From assembly GCA_963969495.1 (NCBI GenBank), contig OZ018329.1:65975243-66039242 (forward strand): a stretch of 64,000 bases of DNA, given 5' to 3'. Below, piece after piece: positions 1 to 12,429 of the stretch (position 1 is the first letter of the stretch; each line of letters opens with the position of its first letter). The notes beneath the pieces are model-generated. The model did no database searches, was not told the DNA's origin, and was given only the letters and a program-made list of their open reading frames with translations. This stretch comes from Ceratothoa steindachneri (taxonomy: Eukaryota; Arthropoda; Malacostraca; Isopoda; Cymothoidae). Both the position numbers and the translations under genes were made by a program.

Positions 1-2200
1 CAAAAATTCTGAGCATCTGTCTGTCTGTTTCAAATGTTCTTATTTAATTTCCTTCTGTCTCTGTATATAGTTTGTCTAACATGCATCTTACAACCTGTCT
101 TATAATATCAGTTTGTCCCAATGTGTTTATGTCCCCTTATCTTTGGCTAATGATTTGAGAAATGGATCTCCATTCCTCTGTGGCATCTTATTTTTTGCAG
201 ATGAATGTATGGTTTCTTAGCCGTGTACCTCTCTGCCCATATGTATTTCTGGTCTGAAAAGGATAAGCTAATAAATAGATGTCCCCAGAATAATAAAAAT
301 GAATCTCGCTCAAGTCTCATAGTCGATGCAAGGATTTATTATTTTTCGACACCGAAGATTATAACGTGGTAGGTTTTGCTTGCATTGTCATCGCTATCGT
401 GATGTTAACATGTATCGTAGTAAATTGGAACATACCAATGTGTGAAATAAGTTTTAAAAGTGATTATGTTAGAAGGAGAGAGTGTATATTAGGTCCGTGC
501 ATGTCTTTTTATAGTATTGCTGGCTAAGTTTGTTTTCACTTTTGTAGGTTATTTTACAAACTTTCTTCTTAAAAAAACATTTTGACAAAACCTTCATAAA
601 ACGCTAAATAGCCCAATATATTTACCTAAAAATAAAAAAGTTAATAATGTTTAGATTTGTACGAAAACCTGAGGCATGCAATATGTACACCATTCAAAGT
701 AGGTCAGTAGTATCGTAGTAAATGAGGTGTTATTAACGGTTATATTTTAATGTCAAACATGATATTATTTTCAGTAGAATTATCTATCGAATGATAAATC
801 TTGTATTTGTGTTGTTGATCTTTGTGGCGAGGTTGTTGTAGGAATTTATCTCTCTTATTAAATAATAAAATTTACAAAAATATAGGCTCATTTGAAATAA
901 AAAAAAATTAGTACTACAATGAAGAGCCACCATTGTTGTATTTTGAGTATGTCTTTTCTTAACAAACTTGTTCCTTGGAGCGTGCATACTTCCTCTACAC
1001 CCATGTAGGGTTGATGAAGATTACTAAATTACATTCTTTTCTTCATCTCAAAATCTAATTACTCCTGATTTTTTTCACTCTTCGATTCGTTTTTACTTTA
1101 TCAGACTGGATTTATCTATATTTTTCCGCTGTTTAGTTAAACTCGGTTATGGCTGTAGAAGGTCGTTAAATCCAGTCTCTCTCCCCTTTATATATTAATA
1201 TGTTAAAGTATTACCAAATTTAATTCAATTTAAACTAGTTAGTTATAAGAGAATCATTTTCTATAAAAATAAAGAAAACTTTTAGGGATAACATTCTTAT
1301 TTATCCGTTGTATACAATACACACGAGGAAAAAAAAGCCCGTTAAAGTTTTGCAGTTGATTCCTAGTGGAAATTCGAGGTACTTCCATTAATCCATTGGA
1401 TTATTAGAGGGATGAAGTTAGTTGCTACCGTTACCATTATCTGAAAGTTTTACAAACATTATTTTTTAAAGGCTAATTGACTCATTAAATGACTTTAAGA
1501 CAATTTTCACAGAGAAAAATATTTATAGATAAAGGATTCATCTTTCATTTGTTATTATTTCATGTCTCTAGCTGCAATGGTTATTGTGATGTTGTTTCTC
1601 AAAAACTGTCCAATTTTGGGGGCCACCCTGTACAAATCCTGCTCTCATGAACATCTGCTCCATATTTTAACACTGACCGAGATGGCTCCCAAAGAGGTAA
1701 GCTATTAGAGCTATGAACGACGCTCTTACGTGTTAATGCTTTAAGGGGATATCTAAAAAAAACAGTAGGGACTAATTATTTGAGACTACCTGTGTCCTTA
1801 TATGACCCAACTTGTGGACGTGTTAATAAAGTTTGAATAAAATCATTTTGCCTGCATGGGCGATATGGACAAGACCTAATTGCAAATTCTCCTAAATAAC
1901 GAGGAGGAGTGCCTCTTTTTTATAGTTTAAGGAATCTTAGGATCCTAGGACCAAGTGGTAGCCAATTCTTATTAAATGCATCCCTCCATCGGTTTATCGG
2001 TGATAGAGGGGGAGATTACGCTTACATGCTAACAAAGGGTCTTTATTTCGATTATTTACTTTGCTTTTTCCTACGGAGAATGTATAATACAGTTTTAAAG
2101 TCATCAAGGAAAAGGTGAAACTTCAGAAGACCTGGGCCCTGTTTTTTGTAGTAAAAATAATACTAATAGTACGGCTTCTGTTAAGTGCAAAAAACACTTA
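1..2200. other. AT-rich stretch, nothing recognised
   Basis: No open frame here has recognisable protein character. The short frames at 784-987 (-) and 1909-2118 (+) show no motif and look like chance. At 1623-1632 the bases ccaccctgta, preceded by a G run, resemble the outer end of a mariner-type inverted repeat, but I could not find a partner end, so no element is called. Confidence 0.5.
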
Positions 2201-2652
2201 TCATCATCATCACTAACTGTATAATTTAAGAAGGGGATTTTTTTGAGTATTTGAATAATAATTTCATCTTAGTTTGGTTATGACTTATGTTTTTTATATC
2301 AAAGTTATTTCTAATAATTCTTTTATAATATCAAAAACAAAATGGTGAAGTTCAGAAATAAATATAAGTATCGAAATTTTGTGAATTTGTTAAAGCCCAA
2401 AGAATTACAAATGTTGAAGTTCAGAAAATTTATTTTTATATATCTTCTTCTATAACTATATTTTAGCAACGTGATATTTTGAAAGGGGGGAAATTTAGTT
2501 TAGAGTTCCTTTTTAAAATTATTATAATTGGCGAAGTTCAGAAAATTTATAAAAATGTAACCATGGCTGCTTTTTTTTTTATTTGAAATTTTAATCTTAG
2601 TAGCGAAGCGCAAGCTTCCACCGTAGGGGGGAGTATCTATGCCATTGCCTGT
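2201..2652 (+). repeat. dispersed repeat family R1, longest copy
   Basis: This 450-bp AT-rich sequence starts with a short (TCA)n run and ends near gccattgcctg. It recurs in reverse orientation at 37792-38170 and as a partial direct copy at 31354-31510. It contains the phrase gaagttcagaaa three times and a G/C-rich box (gcgaagcgcaagcttcc) near its right end. No coding capacity is visible. It is probably a non-autonomous transposon, but its ends are not defined by an obvious target duplication. Confidence 0.75.
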
Positions 2653-2819
2653 TTTTTTTAAGATACTAGCACTCTGAGTACAACTTTATTTGTAACGATG
2701 CTATCTTAAAAATAACTGCTTTCTGCGCGAAAACGAAGCCGTAAAGGATGACTAAAATGTCGACAAACACCATTAGTACTGTTTTTACGAACTTACTATT
2801 TATTTATAGATTATTCATA

Positions 2820-2946
2820 CATGCGTTTGGGTAATACTTCAGTTTAGGAGGCGCTATTTCTGGGCTACAATTAATGTGATAGGCTCTGTACGTTTATCGA
2901 AATAATAAAGACGATAGCGCCGCCTACTTTAGGCTATTTCGGCACA
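2820..2946. repeat. short relative of the foldback element at 19.7-20.5 kb
   Basis: The left part (ggtaatacttcag, then a GGCGCT box and gggctacaat) matches the terminal repeat of the 19719-20532 element. The right part (atagcgccgcctac) is an inverted partner of the left GGCGCT box. The two arms lie within about 120 bp, so this looks like a mini-derivative that lost the centre. Similarity was judged by eye. Confidence 0.5.
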
Positions 2947-4079
2947 AAAGTAATTTATTTTAGTTACTTTCGAAATGGGAGGCTTCGCGCACCATACCGC
3001 CTAATTAATTGTGGAGGGTTGCACCTCACCTCCAAGAAAATTAAAAAAAATGGTAATATTCCTAGTTCGAAAGGTTAACACCAGATTTTAATGCAAAAGG
3101 CGATTGCTAAATGTCGGCGGCATTATCGTGAATCTAAAATTAGCTAATAAATAATCATTTCACCACATAAGCTAAGCCATCTCCAATTTTAACTATTATA
3201 ATCGAGCCGCGCTTCTTTACCACTACTGTTGCAAAGGCGTATTAAATCAAACAAACCGAGCTCGATTCGAATCTTTGTATCGAAAGTAAAAGATGAGGGA
3301 CTCCTGTGTGGCAGGAGATCTGATTTAATCGAAGAGGAGCGGTTCAGAAATTAACTCATTGGGAGATAGTAAGAGGTGAAAAGCCCGGTGGCTATTCACC
3401 GGTGCGTGGTGTCGCTGTGTGTGTTTGACTCTACTACATGACTAGGGCGGAAGGAGGGTAGGCTGGCGGTTATTTTTTGGTATGAAGGTACCATGGAGTC
3501 CCACTAAGTGACGCTGAGTGTGTCCGTTGTCGTATATGTGTGCTACCCGATAGATATGTCAATCGTGTAGATTGCCATCGGGTATGGCAGAATTGTTAGT
3601 TCCGTTATGTCATGTTACATTCTACTGCCATTTGTTCATGTCCTGTTGTGCTTTTTGGTTCTTTTTGTGTATTGGTATGAGTACATGGTAGTCTCTTGTT
3701 GCGGGTTACCTCGGTGCACTTGCAACATTGTGCTTGTGTATATGGAGTCCCTTACGATTTTCCCAAGCTGCCTTGTCAGGCGTGTATGGGTGTGGGTGTT
3801 TAGCGGGACAAGCTTGCTTGTTGTTTCGGTGTAGAGTGGACATTCTTGTTTACTGAGGAGAGCGACAGGCGCGCGTAAGAGCGGAGGTTAATAGAGGTCT
3901 AACAAGGGTCTTAGATAAGTGGAATTGGAGTTTTTTGCTGGCAGGATAAAATCTGCACAGCTTCTTGTTTATGTTTTTTGCCCTTGAATGTATGATGGTT
4001 GGTGTATGTGAAATCTTATGATCTTGTCGAAAGTGGCGGCTAGGATTTTCTTGTTGGTGTGTACGTGAGTTGCGTTGGG

Positions 4080-5400
4080 TTTGGGCAGTCGATGTCGGTG
4101 CTATAGGAATATATTTTTAAGTCGTGTATGTATTGATCGCTGGCGCCAAAGAGTGTCATTGTGTCTTCTGAGGATTTGTACCAATGAGCCACTCGTCCTC
4201 GTACTCTGTCTTAATGTCCATTATCCGTTGTACGTGGCCTGCATTCATGTCGGGTTCGCGTCCGCAGAAGAGCATTGTCTCGTCGTCGGCGTAGGGCAGT
4301 GTGTATGTGTGTCTGTAGTCGTCTGGTTATCGCGGGGTGTCGTTCGTGTACATGGTGTGGTGTGTTGGCGCAAGTAGGCTGCCCTGGATCACTTATGTGC
4401 GTGGAGCGAATGGGTGAGATGTTGTGTTGTTGTGCCTCACAGACCTCCAGTCTGTGAGGTGATTGGATAGAAGTCTTCTGGCGCAGAGAGGGATCTCTGT
4501 GTTGTCAGCGAGTTTCCAACGCAGTCCCGTATGTCACGCTTTGTCGAAGGCCTTATCCATGTCCTTACAGATGGAAGGTGCCTTTTGTCTTTTTGGCGTG
4601 CTCTTTGGATGACATCGTGGACGATGGTCGCAACCGGCTGAATGGACTGACCCCTCCTGAAGCCATATTGGCAGGAGGATAACCAGTCTGTATCTTCGAG
4701 GAAGCTACGCAGTCGGTTGTTTACCATACGCTCGAGTATTTTGCCTAAGTGCTCTATTAGAAAAAGAGGTCTATAGTTGTTGGAGGGTGTGAAGGGTCTT
4801 TGTTCTTTTTGTGGAGTAGGATGTTGTGTGAGGTTTTAAATGCATGTGGGAGCTGAACAAGGGCTAGTGAGGCGTTGGAGAGGTGTGTCATTGTTGGTTA
4901 GATTGTTTTGGAGAGGTGGTGTATTAGGGTGGTTTGGAGGCCGAAGGGGCCGGGAGTGCGTTTCGGTGTTGACTTAATGTAATGTTTCGTTTCATGGATG
5001 GTGATGGGAGTAGTGAGTATAGTTGTGTTGTCAAGCGCATCAAATTGCACGAGAGTGGAGGGTGCCAGCATTTAATTGTGAGTTCTGCACCACTCCCGTA
5101 CTACTTGGAAGTGCTCTTGTGCGCGTGGCTTTAGAGGGTTGAGTGTATGGACTGTGTCACAATGGGACATGAAGGCGTCAAAGATTTCATTAGGATCAGC
5201 GAGTGTTTGGTTGTTTTTGATAAGCGTAATGGGTTTTTGTGGCTCCGAGCCAAGCATACTCGGTATACGCCACCAGAAGAAGAAAGGGTCAGCGCTACGA
5301 GCGTCATCCGCGATTCGAACTATCTCGCGCCACTGGCGAATCCTGTCCTCCAACACGCAGCGGAGGATACGAGCTCGAAAGAGAGTAATGCATGGTAGAC
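4080..5400 (-). pseudogene. family H ORF2, reverse transcriptase part (broken)
   Basis: The enzyme would copy the LINE RNA into the target site. Read on the minus strand from the right, 5072-5356 encodes the pre-RT segment (WWRIPSMLG and IKNNQTLADP). The fingers region at 4437-4727 has QYGFRRGQS, and a different frame nearby has DMDKAFDK, which carries the first catalytic Asp. Around 4270-4300 lies LPYADDE, the second catalytic Asp pair. These blocks lie in different frames with stops between them, so the ORF is dead. No RNase H domain is seen downstream, unlike the inserted LINE. Confidence 0.8.
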
Positions 5401-5445
5401 GTGGGCCTCCGGTTTAGTGATTCTTGTATAGTGTAATGAGGGCTT

Positions 5446-5457
5446 GTGTGTGTATGG
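5446..5457. repeat. left target-site duplication of the inserted LINE
   Basis: The bases gtgtgtgtatgg stand immediately left of the 3' end of the inserted LINE and recur exactly at 11483-11494. The two copies bracket 5458-11482. Confidence 0.75.
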
Positions 5458-5541
5458 TTTCAAGGTTTAAGGTAAGTAACCAGTGGGTTGATGCCCAATC
5501 CAAATGGATTCTATATGGCAGCTAGGGTGAAACGAGGCAAA

Positions 5542-8500
5542 TCATCTATAAAAGGTGGAGAAGACCACTTTGTGATAAAAATTAAAAAAACGACTGGTTA
5601 AAGATTCCTCCGCCAATATGAATCGAAGGCGGGTGTGTTGGGGAATATTTAAAAGGGTCGGGAAACAGGACAACCGGAGAATGGCGAAATAGCTACAATC
5701 TAATAAAAGGTGGGCAACCGATTGTTCCCCACCGCAAAAACGACAGCAATGGCTGATATGAGCATCACCCGAAACAAGATGGCCAATGCGAACATGGCAA
5801 AGGACCAACTCCAACGACCGCATTCTATGACGACTCGAGGGCCAAGAGCGAATAGAATTTTTAATTTGGTATAGTTTGGATGACGAACAGTCATCCCATT
5901 CATTCTGCCACAGTTGAGAAATATATTTTCTTATTGAAGGAAAGTAGTCCCTAAAAGGCAGAGCTGAGTTCTTAGGGGACACAAAATCTGCTGAGCGGGC
6001 CAGCCGATCAGCCTTCTCGTTTCCCAGGAGCTCCACATACCCAGGGACCCAGCAAAAAATAATTCTATATCAGGACGCATTTTGAATCAACCATTTGCAA
6101 ATTTCTGTGACTAGGGGATGGGACGCATTAATAGATCTAATTAAATGTAAGACACTCCTTGAGTCGGAAAAAATGACAAAATTACTAAAAGGTAAAATTT
6201 GGATGAGTCTAAAGGCTAAAAGGATTGCTGAAAGTTAAGCCGTAAAAATAGATGCTGCTGGCGGCAAAGATAGAGGTAGGAATTCTCCTCCTGGGTAGAT
6301 GGCTGTGGCACCCACGCCACCGTCCGACTTAGAGCCATTCGTGTATAGTGGGCAGCATTGATTGTGTGAGATCGAATGATCTAAGAACACGCTCTTAATG
6401 ATGCGAGGGTCCATGGAGGACTTCTCCAGGCTCTACATGTTGGTACATACTGTGGGGAGAGGAGCACACCAACTAGATATTAGTAAGGATGGAAGGGTAA
6501 GGACCCTTGGAGCACCCAGGTTAGAGAGATGATCTCCTATGCAAAGGTTCAAAGGGCGGGGTAAAGATGGCAACTTATCATATGCCGCCGTTGATTCGGC
6601 AGCATAGAGGCATCTGCAGACCTCTGATACAGGGGCTTGCTGTACTCAGCAGAAGTATTGCATGCGGGTTTGAAGTCTATGGTAGGGCAAAGGGAGTACC
6701 TCACTCTCGCAGTAAAGGCTGTTGACAGGAGAAGTACGAAAGGCTCCACTAGAAAGGCGAACTCAGAGGTTTCGAATGTGGTTTAGCATTTTAAGGACTG
6801 AAAAGGAAGTCGATGAGTAAATTTGACAGCCATAATCCAATTTCGATTGGACGAGGGTTGTGTATAATGTCCACAATGTTTGTCGGTCACTGCCCCACGA
6901 AGTGTGTGAAAGGACTATTAAAATGTCTAGAACCCACATACAGCCTGTTTGAAGTCGGCGTAAGTGTGGTAACTAGGATAACTTTGGATCTAAAGTTACG
7001 CCAAGGAACCGAAACTCTGAGACAAACTCTATATCTTCGCCTTGTAGAGAGATAGATGGTGGAACAAGAACCCTTCTGCCTCGGTCGAAATATATTGCTT
7101 TAGTTTTGTTCGTGGAAAAGCGGAATCCCTTAAGTTGTGCTCTTTTGGATACAGCTTCGACCGTCAGTTGTAGCCGACGCGCTGCTGATGGAAGGCAATG
7201 TGAGGAACAGTATCGTGCTAAATCATCGACCAACAGAGTTGCCGATACACCCTCTGGGAGACGAAATAATATCATTAATGAAAATTATAAACATAAGACA
7301 CTTAAGACAGTGCCCTGAGGAACTCCCTCCTCTCGGGGTTGCAGGTCAGAGTATGCGTTTCCAACACGTACCTTGAAGGATAGAGATGCTAAAAAACTTT
7401 GAATAAGTGAAGGTAAAAGGCCTCTCATCCCCCAGACGTATAGCTGCTTCAAGATGCCATATCTTCATGTTGTGTCGTAGGCTTTATCAATATCGAAAAA
7501 TATGGCCAGGACTCGGTGCTTTAATGAGAAAGCTTTGCGAACCGATCCCTCGAAACGTACTAGTAAGTCCAGGGTACTATGACCTTTGCGGAAGCCACAT
7601 TGAAATGGAGAGAGAAGGTGATTGGTTTCTAGGAACCAGTTTAGGCGCTCCAATATCATTTTTTCCAGCAACTTACTCAAACAGCTGGTGAGAGCTATAG
7701 GGCAGGAGTGATCTGCGTCCAACCCGTCCCTGCCCGGTTTGACAAAGATAAGGATGATCCCAATGCGCCATGATGACGGGAAAAAGCCCTTCACCCATAT
7801 AAGGTTGTACAAATCAAGTAAGAAGAGAGTAGAGTGTGGATGTAGGTGCCAAATCATATCGAAATGGATCTCATCAAGACCAGGGAAAGTAGATTTGCAA
7901 AGGGACAAAGCGCTATGCAGCTCATGGATGCTGAGTAGAGAGTTATACGGAAGGTTAGATTTTGTTGTGAAGTTGAGAGAATGAGATTCTTACTTTGATT
8001 TGTAGGATTGAAAAGCCTTATCGTAAAGGCTGACACTGCTGACGGCGTGGAAATGGTCAGCAAAAGCATTGCTGACCACAAGGCCGTCATTCTCTAAGTA
8101 GCATAATAAGTTGAGTGTGGAGGTATGATAATTAGCATAACGGCCCCTGATCTTATTAATCCTCTTCCAGATCTTAGCAGTAGGTGTCATAGAGGAAATT
8201 GATGAAACGTAACGGCGCCATGAATTTTGGCGAGCTTGACGAAGGGTTCTTTGGAGAAGCGCACGAGCTCGGTTTCGGTCGACCTTGTTGCACAAAGTTG
8301 GGTTCTTTCGTAATCGGGCATGGGCCAACTTGTAAATTTTGATAGCTGTTGCACACGTCGAGGTCCACCAGGGCACGTTTGAGCGGCCCGTGGCAGGTCG
8401 CATCCGTGGGATGGTCTGTGTTGCTGCATTGTAGATAATTGATGTAAAGTATTCTACTGCCGCGTCCACTCCATTGAAGATCCACAAGGATGCATTTGTG

Positions 8501-9220
8501 AAGGACGCCTCTTGGAAACCTTCCCAATCTGCATGACCTAAGTCTCACTTAATAGGCATGGTTGTATGAGGGCTAACTTGAAAGGCCAACGAGAGAATAG
8601 GGAAGTGGTCACTCCCATGGAGATCGTCAAGAATTGACCATCGAAATTCCGTTAAGCAATCAGGGGAACAAACAGACAGGTCAACACAGCTAAAAGAGAC
8701 CGTCTGGACATGATAAGAGGTAAATTTACCAGTATTTAAGACACAAAGAAAGTCAGATAATAAAAGAGACTGTAAAACACTGCCTTTGGCATTTCGAGTG
8801 ATGTCACCCCAGTATGGGTGACGGGCGTTAAAATCTCCTAGTAATAAGAATGGGTAGGGCAACTGGTCTATAAGTTCAAAAAGGTCGGGTCTTGACAATG
8901 ATAAACAAAGGGGTAGCTAAATAGAGAAAATGGTAAAAAGCTTAGTAAGAAAAACCCTCACGGCAACAGCTTGGAGGGTAGTATGTAGGGAGATGGGAGA
9001 AACATGGTGTGATGAAGATACCATGATTGACACTCCCCCTTAGAGGGGCTTCCAGCAGGAGCAATAGAGTTGAAAGTGAGAAAGCCGAGTACCGGCGGAA
9101 GGGGCCGTATACCCAGTTTATTCTCCTGAAGACAAATAACAGCGGGTTGGATAGTCGTCAAAAGAATTTTGAGCTCTTCCCACTTTAGAATAACGCCTTA
9201 GCAATTCCATTGTAAAATGG
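5542..9220 (-). pseudogene. family D ORF2 polyprotein: endonuclease, RT, RNase H (broken)
   Basis: Reading leftward from 9220, the frame opens with ILQWNC. The AP-type endonuclease follows: CLQENKLG near 9120, GDFNARHP near 8830, and GSDHFPI near 8610. A linker at 7990-8487 contains VPWWTSTCATAIK. The RT (about 6970-7960) has QCGFRKGHS, FFDIDKAYD, GVPQGTV and LLVDDLA; in the last the usual YADD is VDD. The thumb contains FRFLGVTLD. RNase H closes with LLGNEKADRLAR at about 6000, then a His/Cys segment (HISHCCRFCGG near 5750). Frames shift several times, so no full enzyme is made. The insertion is younger than family H. Confidence 0.85.
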
Positions 9221-9226
9221 AAGATA

Positions 9227-10955
9227 TTATGTGTGACGATTAGATACCACTGTGGATATTTTTTTCTCTTTTGAGGCCGATATTGTATTTGAGGTTCGTC
9301 CCAAAGAGCTTGAGAGACGGAGAGCTGATTTTGAGGAGGCTGCTTTTACAGGGGGAGGGATCCTAGATGGAGCAGTAACTAGGGCTTTTTTCGTGGGTTT
9401 TGGAGAACCGACCGAGGCCCTTGATTGTAATTTGGGCTCACAACCTGGCGGAAAAGAAAGCTCAGGAAGGGATTTTTGGCTGGTAGATCCGGATTTATGG
9501 GTCGAGGGTATTTTCGGTGTCTGAGGAGTTAGTCCAACCACCGCGATTGGTGATGTTGGAGTATCAACTGCTTCCATCGGATCTTGGGTTAAAGGGTGAG
9601 CGGAACGACCAGGTGATCTGAGCGAGGTGTGTGGAGCTCGGTGTATATCTGCCATCGTTTGGATCAGGATGGGGACTAAGTGCTGTGAAAAGCCGGAGGA
9701 CTTAAGGGCATAAAATATTCAGCCATAGGGGAGGAGTCCATTGAAGATTCTCGGGGTTCGGCCGAGTCAGCTCCAGAGGCTGCCCGCTTATTGGTGGTCG
9801 ATGACCCAGGTTAGGAATTTTTCCTCTTACCACTGGGCTTTGGGTCTCGGTGCCGGGTGCATGAACCTTCACTGGTCGATGTTGAGGATTCTTTCAGATA
9901 GCGTCTGATGTCTTCAAGTGTCTCACCCTGAGCGTCTCTCCCATCTAGAGCAGCTGAAGAGAGGGGGGCTACATTGCTTATCTCGGTGTGAGAGCGATGC
10001 TTCGACTGCATATTCTGAATGTTTTCGACGCTGCGAGTAGATCTAGGGTGAAGTGCTTCAGGCTAGTCGCAACTCGCGCTTGATGGTCAGTTTACTCAAG
10101 CGTCACATAAAACGTCAGAGAAGAGCCGGCCGAGTGGCGAGGTTTGTTCTCGGGCACGCTGGCGGGCCTGTCCTATATCTAGACGTAGGGAGTCGCGCAA
10201 AGTGAGCACTTCCTTTTCATATAAAAATTTAGAGCAGAGTTTTGACGGAGTGTTTTGGTGCATTCGGGGCCATGGTAGTCAGAGCTACAATTCACGCAGG
10301 AGCGAGGGTGCCGACAAGTACGGCCAACATGTCCAAATTGATTGCGATTGAAGCAGCGTCTGGGCAGTTCGATGTAGGGACTTACCGGGACACGAAGGTA
10401 CCCAGCTTTAATATACTGCGGCAGTTCTTGTCGTTTAAATGTTAAAATCAGTGTGGCGGTTGGGACTTTAGTCGAGCCTAATGTTTTAGTTACCCTATGT
10501 ACGTGTGTGACACGTTGGGTAGTGAGCTTACACTGAAGGCGGGTAGGGTCGTAGTCCTTTAGTTCGTTTGAACGGACGACACCTCTGACAAAATTCAGAC
10601 GCGGATGGGTCGAGACAGTTATTGGAATTTCCAGCTATCGAAGATAGCTTTCGCACAAGATTGTGTTGAGATTGGGATAACACCTCGACTACGACATCAC
10701 CACTTCCTCTTGACCACATCCGGCGGTGTTCACCACAGCGGGACTTAAAAGATTCATTGACGTCAAACACATCGACTTTTGCAAGTGGGATGTCGGATGA
10801 TGAATTTATGACAAGAAAGCGAGGATAATCTAGATCTGGGTCACTTCTTTTGAATAGGGGTCCAACGAGCGAGGGAAGGCTGAAAAGGGAGCTAAAGAAC
10901 GTTTGGCACGAGAACCCTTACGAGAAGGGAAGATTTTTGGTTTATGGCTAGCCAT
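9227..10955 (-). pseudogene. family D ORF1, gag-like RNA-binding protein (broken)
   Basis: A minus-strand ATG at 10955-10953 starts a basic N-terminus. The 10528-10770 segment (KVDVFDVNESFK) and the stretch around 10450-10200 form the ORF1 core, with AGYLRVPV, then CFNRNQFGH and CVNCSSDYHGPEC. The last two are CCHC zinc-knuckle-like; in the first, Arg stands where Cys is expected. The C-terminal part (9227-9655) is rich in Pro, Ser and Lys. Such proteins coat the element's RNA. Stops and frame changes break it into pieces, and the 200-residue connection between the blocks is uncertain. Confidence 0.75.
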
Positions 10956-11482
10956 TGCAAAAAGTAAAAAACTTCGCATTCTCCCCCCTTGCGGCTCCCC
11001 ACTATGGAGGCCTACAAGGGCCCGGCATTACTGCAACTATACAATCAGTTACGTCCGCTATGTCCTCTTGGAGAATGGATACGGATCTACCACACCATCT
11101 TTTGAAACCTAAAAGGCTTCCCGAGTTCTCCTACGCACGGAGAAGAGGGGCCAACGATGGGTTTCTCCTTGGGCATGTGGTAGACGAAGAAGGTAGAGAT
11201 GCCCAACCTCTTTCACCTTAATGAAAGAACAATTCGGAATCAATTTATTAAACGAGCAGAGGTTGGGTATCGATAAGGACCACTAGATAGGTGAAGGAAG
11301 AGGGGGAAATAAAGGGCAGTGGAAGAGCGTAATAGAGAAATAAAAAAAGAGGGGCATGTTAAAGGTCTTGTTGGCAGCACCATGGGTCCCCTAAGGGGCC
11401 CAGGGTTTACCCCTCTCGCCACGAGAAGGCCAGAGCCTTTCTGAGAACAACCCCTGAAGAAAAGCTCCTAGAGAGGGAGGGG
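10956..11482 (-). promoter_or_regulatory. family D 5' UTR, presumed internal promoter
   Basis: About 530 bp between the ORF1 start and the right target duplication contain no conserved frame. LINEs of this kind normally carry their promoter here. That role is inferred from position only, and no specific box was identified. Confidence 0.4.
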
Positions 11483-11494
11483 GTGTGTGTATGG
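11483..11494. repeat. right target-site duplication of the inserted LINE
   Basis: Exact second copy of gtgtgtgtatgg (other copy at 5446-5457). It marks where family D's 5' end meets family H sequence. Confidence 0.75.
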
Positions 11495-11626
11495 AGAATG
11501 TAAAATGTTTAGTGGGTGTTTAGGTTTTTTGTGATGTGTCTCTCTCGTGCAGTTTTAATTGTGTCCATTAGTGTATTCCAGTGTAGTTCTATGTTTCTAG
11601 AGTTGGTATTGTTTAGGTTAAGGTTG

Positions 11627-12302
11627 TCAGATGTGTTGTCTTCTATGTTTCTTCTGTACTCGGCCCAGTTCGTGTTTTTGTAGTCGAAAAGAGGGGGATG
11701 TAGGTACCAGTATGGGTGATGACGATATCATCACACATACTGGAATGTGATCGGATAGAACGTGAGGGCCAGGTGCAATGTGGGTGTCGAAAATGTGGCA
11801 TGATCGTTGCGTAGGACCACGTAAGGAGACGAGGTGCCTTCGCGCGGACCAAAGAAGTGGGGATGGCTGGGCCGATGTGCTCGCAACAAAAACGCTGCAG
11901 GGCACCTTCCAGCATCATTCGTGATGTTAGTTAGTAGTGTGGGATGGTGAGCGTTCAGAACCCCCACAAAGAATAGTGGTAGGTTGTGGTAGGAAAGTGG
12001 AGGTTCGTAGTGAGTGGCTACAATGATGGGGACAGAGCACATTTGTATCTTGCAGGCTAGGAAAGAGTCGTCTCTTATGTTAATGTGGGAATTCGGTATG
12101 GTCCGCTTGACCAGGATGGCTGAGCCAAGCTGCATCGCTTGAGGTGTTAAGTGTGTGTGGTAACCTGCAATTCGGAGTTAGTTGTTTGTGGGTGTAGACT
12201 GGTGGAGTTCAGTAGTATTATGTCTGGTCTTTGTGTGTTTAGTACCCAGTTGGCTACTGTGTGAGGAATGCCGTGCCAACTTAGTACGTTTAGCTGTACC
12301 AT
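11627..12302 (-). pseudogene. family H ORF2 endonuclease domain (broken)
   Basis: An AP-endonuclease-like domain would nick the target DNA. The likely ORF2 start is the ATG at 12302-12300, followed by QLNVLSWHGIPH and PDIILLNSTSL. Around 12135-11900 are GSAILVKRTIP and VATHYEP. The catalytic Asn-His region appears as LNAHHPTLL (consensus GDFNARH), followed by HFFGPREGTSSP. The closing motif SDHIPVCV is near 11740. At least two frame changes (about 11900 and 11970) break it. The pieces give a nearly complete domain when considered together, so the loss looks mutational rather than a deletion. Confidence 0.8.
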
Positions 12303-12429
12303 ACTTAGGCTTATGGTCTGGAGCACATCGAGCGGTGTGCGACCGCCTTCTTCTTGGCTCTCTTTTGTGGAGAGAGGGCTGGGATAAGGGCCTGGTTTTT
12401 CCGTGGTGCCTATAGAGTGAAGGGAAATT

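Larger units (their letters stand above)
3254..5457 (-). mobile_element. host LINE (family H), 3' half
   Basis: This minus-strand non-LTR retrotransposon segment carries the 3' UTR (left) and the reverse-transcriptase half of ORF2 (right). The left end is shared with the related copy at 15083 onward: both contain ccgagctcga, then aatctttgtat and agcccggtggctat. The element continues at 11495-14905. The intervening 6 kb is a later insertion (see 5458-11482). Joined, family H measures about 5.6 kb. Confidence 0.8.
5458..11482 (-). mobile_element. full-length-looking EN-RT-RNase H LINE (family D) inserted in family H
   Basis: This 6.0-kb minus-strand non-LTR element has, from right to left, a 5' UTR (10956-11482), ORF1 with zinc knuckles (9227-10955), ORF2 with endonuclease, RT and RNase H (5542-9220), and a short 3' end closing with CCTTGAAA. 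It sits inside another LINE in the same orientation and is flanked by the 12-bp direct repeat gtgtgtgtatgg. The order EN-RT-RNase H with a gag-like ORF1 places it in the I/jockey group of LINEs. Several frameshifts and stops show it is no longer active. Confidence 0.85.

Noticed and set aside
1605..1640. Mariner-like terminal repeat ending in ccaccctgta
   Set aside because: No matching left end or transposase was found nearby.
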